Below the pieces are notes generated by a model. The model did not search any database. It was not told the origin of the DNA and saw only the letters and a list, made by a program, of their open reading frames with translations. From the NCBI GenBank assembly GCA_012798145.1, contig JAAZNT010000251.1:1-14901 (forward strand): 14,901 bases of DNA, given 5' to 3'. This document shows positions 14,087-14,901 of this stretch, piece by piece (the first letter of the stretch is position 1; each line of letters opens with the position of its first letter). Position numbers and translations under genes: made by a program. This DNA comes from Thermoanaerobaculaceae bacterium. Lineage in GTDB: Bacteria > Acidobacteriota > UBA4820.

Positions 14087-14901
14087 TTGCTCCCAAAGGT
14101 TTTTTCTGCTTATTTTAAGCCACCTTGCTGCTTCGCTTCTGTTGCCGCCGCACCGAGCAAGCACAGATTTTATATAACGCTTTTTAAGATGGTTCAGACT
14201 AAGCCTTGAATCAACAGCGGAGTTGACGGGATTTGAAATTGAAAGAAGGTAATTCGGCGGGAGATGGTCTTCCTTCAAAACTTTCTCATATTTAAGAGAG
14301 GGGTATATTGAAACATTCCGAAGTTCCCTCAAATTTCCGCCCCATTGATAATTGACAACAAAAGATTTTAAATCTTCGCTGATTTCAAAATTTTGAATTT
14401 TTCTCTTTTTTAATTCTTCTTTCAAGAACTGCTTAAATAATGGCAGAATGTCTTTTTTCCTTTCTCTCAGCGGAGGGATATAAATCTCAAAAACATTCAG
14501 TCTGTAATAAAGGTCTGCTCTTAATTTTTTTTCTTTGATCAAAGATTCGGGCTCTTCCTGAAATTCGGCAATTATTCTTCCTTTGAATTTTATCTTTCTT
14601 GTCCCGCCGATTTTCTCAAATTCTCCTGTTTCAAGCACCCTTAAGAAAAGCGCTTGTGTTTTGAACGAAACATCCTCAAGCCCTGCTATGCAGATTGTTC
14701 CCAATCCCACTGACTCAAGGATTCCCGCTTTCGGTAAAACCCCTGTCGCAACCCCTTTTTCAACGCCAAGAATTTCGCTTTCAACAAGAGTTTCTGGAAG
14801 GTCCGTAATTCTGATGGAAATAAATGGCTCTGCTTTGTAAGAACTTTTTTGATGAATAAAATTGGCAAGAAAGGTTTTTCCAACGCCGGTTTCTCCAACA
14901 A
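14072..14901 (-). CDS. Degenerate sigma-54-activator-like AAA+ protein with Fis-type HTH, N-terminal part outside window
   Basis: The frame is open to the window edge (first full codon at 14899), and 275 residues are seen. Walker A is intact (GETGVGKT, 2-9). The GAFTGA loop that contacts sigma-54 reads GVATGV (49-54), so the key Phe is Ala. Walker B, normally LFLDE, reads ICIAG (69-73), losing both acids; the sensor I segment RIIAATN reads RIIAEFQ. The rest of the fold is well kept: LRVLETGEFEKIGGTRKI, the arginine-finger region DLYYRLNV, PPLRERKKDILPLF, and GNLREL. A Fis-type helix-turn-helix closes the protein (about 233-275, NRSEAARWLKISRKNLWEQL). It probably binds DNA and perhaps ATP but should not hydrolyse ATP or open sigma-54 promoters. 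It leads the operon, 27 nt before rlmH, and may regulate it. Confidence 0.85.
   Translation of the reverse strand, partial: VGETGVGKTFLANFIHQKSSYKAEPFISIRITDLPETLVESEILGVEKGVATGVLPKAGILESVGLGTICIAGLEDVSFKTQALFLRVLETGEFEKIGGTRKIKFKGRIIAEFQEEPESLIKEKKLRADLYYRLNVFEIYIPPLRERKKDILPLFKQFLKEELKKRKIQNFEISEDLKSFVVNYQWGGNLRELRNVSIYPSLKYEKVLKEDHLPPNYLLSISNPVNSAVDSRLSLNHLKKRYIKSVLARCGGNRSEAARWLKISRKNLWEQLKEK

Noticed and set aside
14686..14901. Separate 71-codon ORF, hinting at a frameshift in the regulator gene
   Set aside because: The regulator frame itself is open to the window edge and encodes Walker A (GETGVGKT) in the right place. The 71-codon ORF is in another frame and has no motif.

Overview
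The window is AT-rich, gene-dense DNA that looks like the chromosome of a diderm (outer-membrane) bacterium. The outer-membrane case rests on a porin-like beta-barrel protein with a signal peptide and a C-terminal Phe, and on a LapA/LapB-type protein of the kind that controls lipopolysaccharide synthesis. No rRNA or tRNA gene is visible to place it taxonomically. The repeated ~75-residue modules in the large RCC1 protein resemble repeats I remember from secreted proteins of Acidobacteriota and similar uncultured lineages. That is recollection, not a search result, and the low GC is not typical of most of that phylum.

Layout. (1) Positions 1-1711, plus strand: the end of a surface protein with bacterial Ig-like domains, then pgk 9 nt downstream. 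(2) A strong bidirectional terminator (1711-1740) separates pgk from a convergent porin-like gene (1755-3122, minus), which has its own sigma-70-type promoter, a perfect inverted repeat over the -10 box and tandem 10-bp repeats next to the -35 box. (3) Positions 3247-3524 hold no gene. They form a 278-bp GC-richer element bounded by 21-bp inverted repeats (20/21 match) and full of short hairpins: MITE-like, or a structured RNA. (4) A CNNM/CBS/CorC-type membrane protein (3571-4863, minus) has its own promoter. (5) A 1088-residue secreted protein (5029-8295, minus) carries two complete seven-blade RCC1 propellers. (6) Positions 8374-14901 hold a tightly packed minus-strand cluster. Read in the direction of transcription it is: a sigma-54-activator-like protein with a degraded ATPase site (5' end outside the window), rlmH, a DksA/TraR-family gene, a LapA-LapB fusion, three zinc-ribbon proteins in tandem, and epmA. 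Gaps are 27, 14, 6 and 16 nt, then two 4-nt ATGA overlaps, then 3 nt, so this is very probably one operon.

The operon is the most interesting part. It joins translation functions (RlmH, EpmA), a transcription modulator (DksA-like), a predicted envelope-homeostasis factor (LapA fused to LapB) and three unrecognised proteins that share an identical CxxC-14-CxxC zinc ribbon followed by a P-F motif. Two of these three end in a membrane hairpin. Five consecutive genes each encode one Cys4 zinc site. The leading regulator keeps Walker A but has lost the Walker B acid pair, the sensor I Asn and the Phe of the GAFTGA loop, so it probably does not drive sigma-54 transcription.
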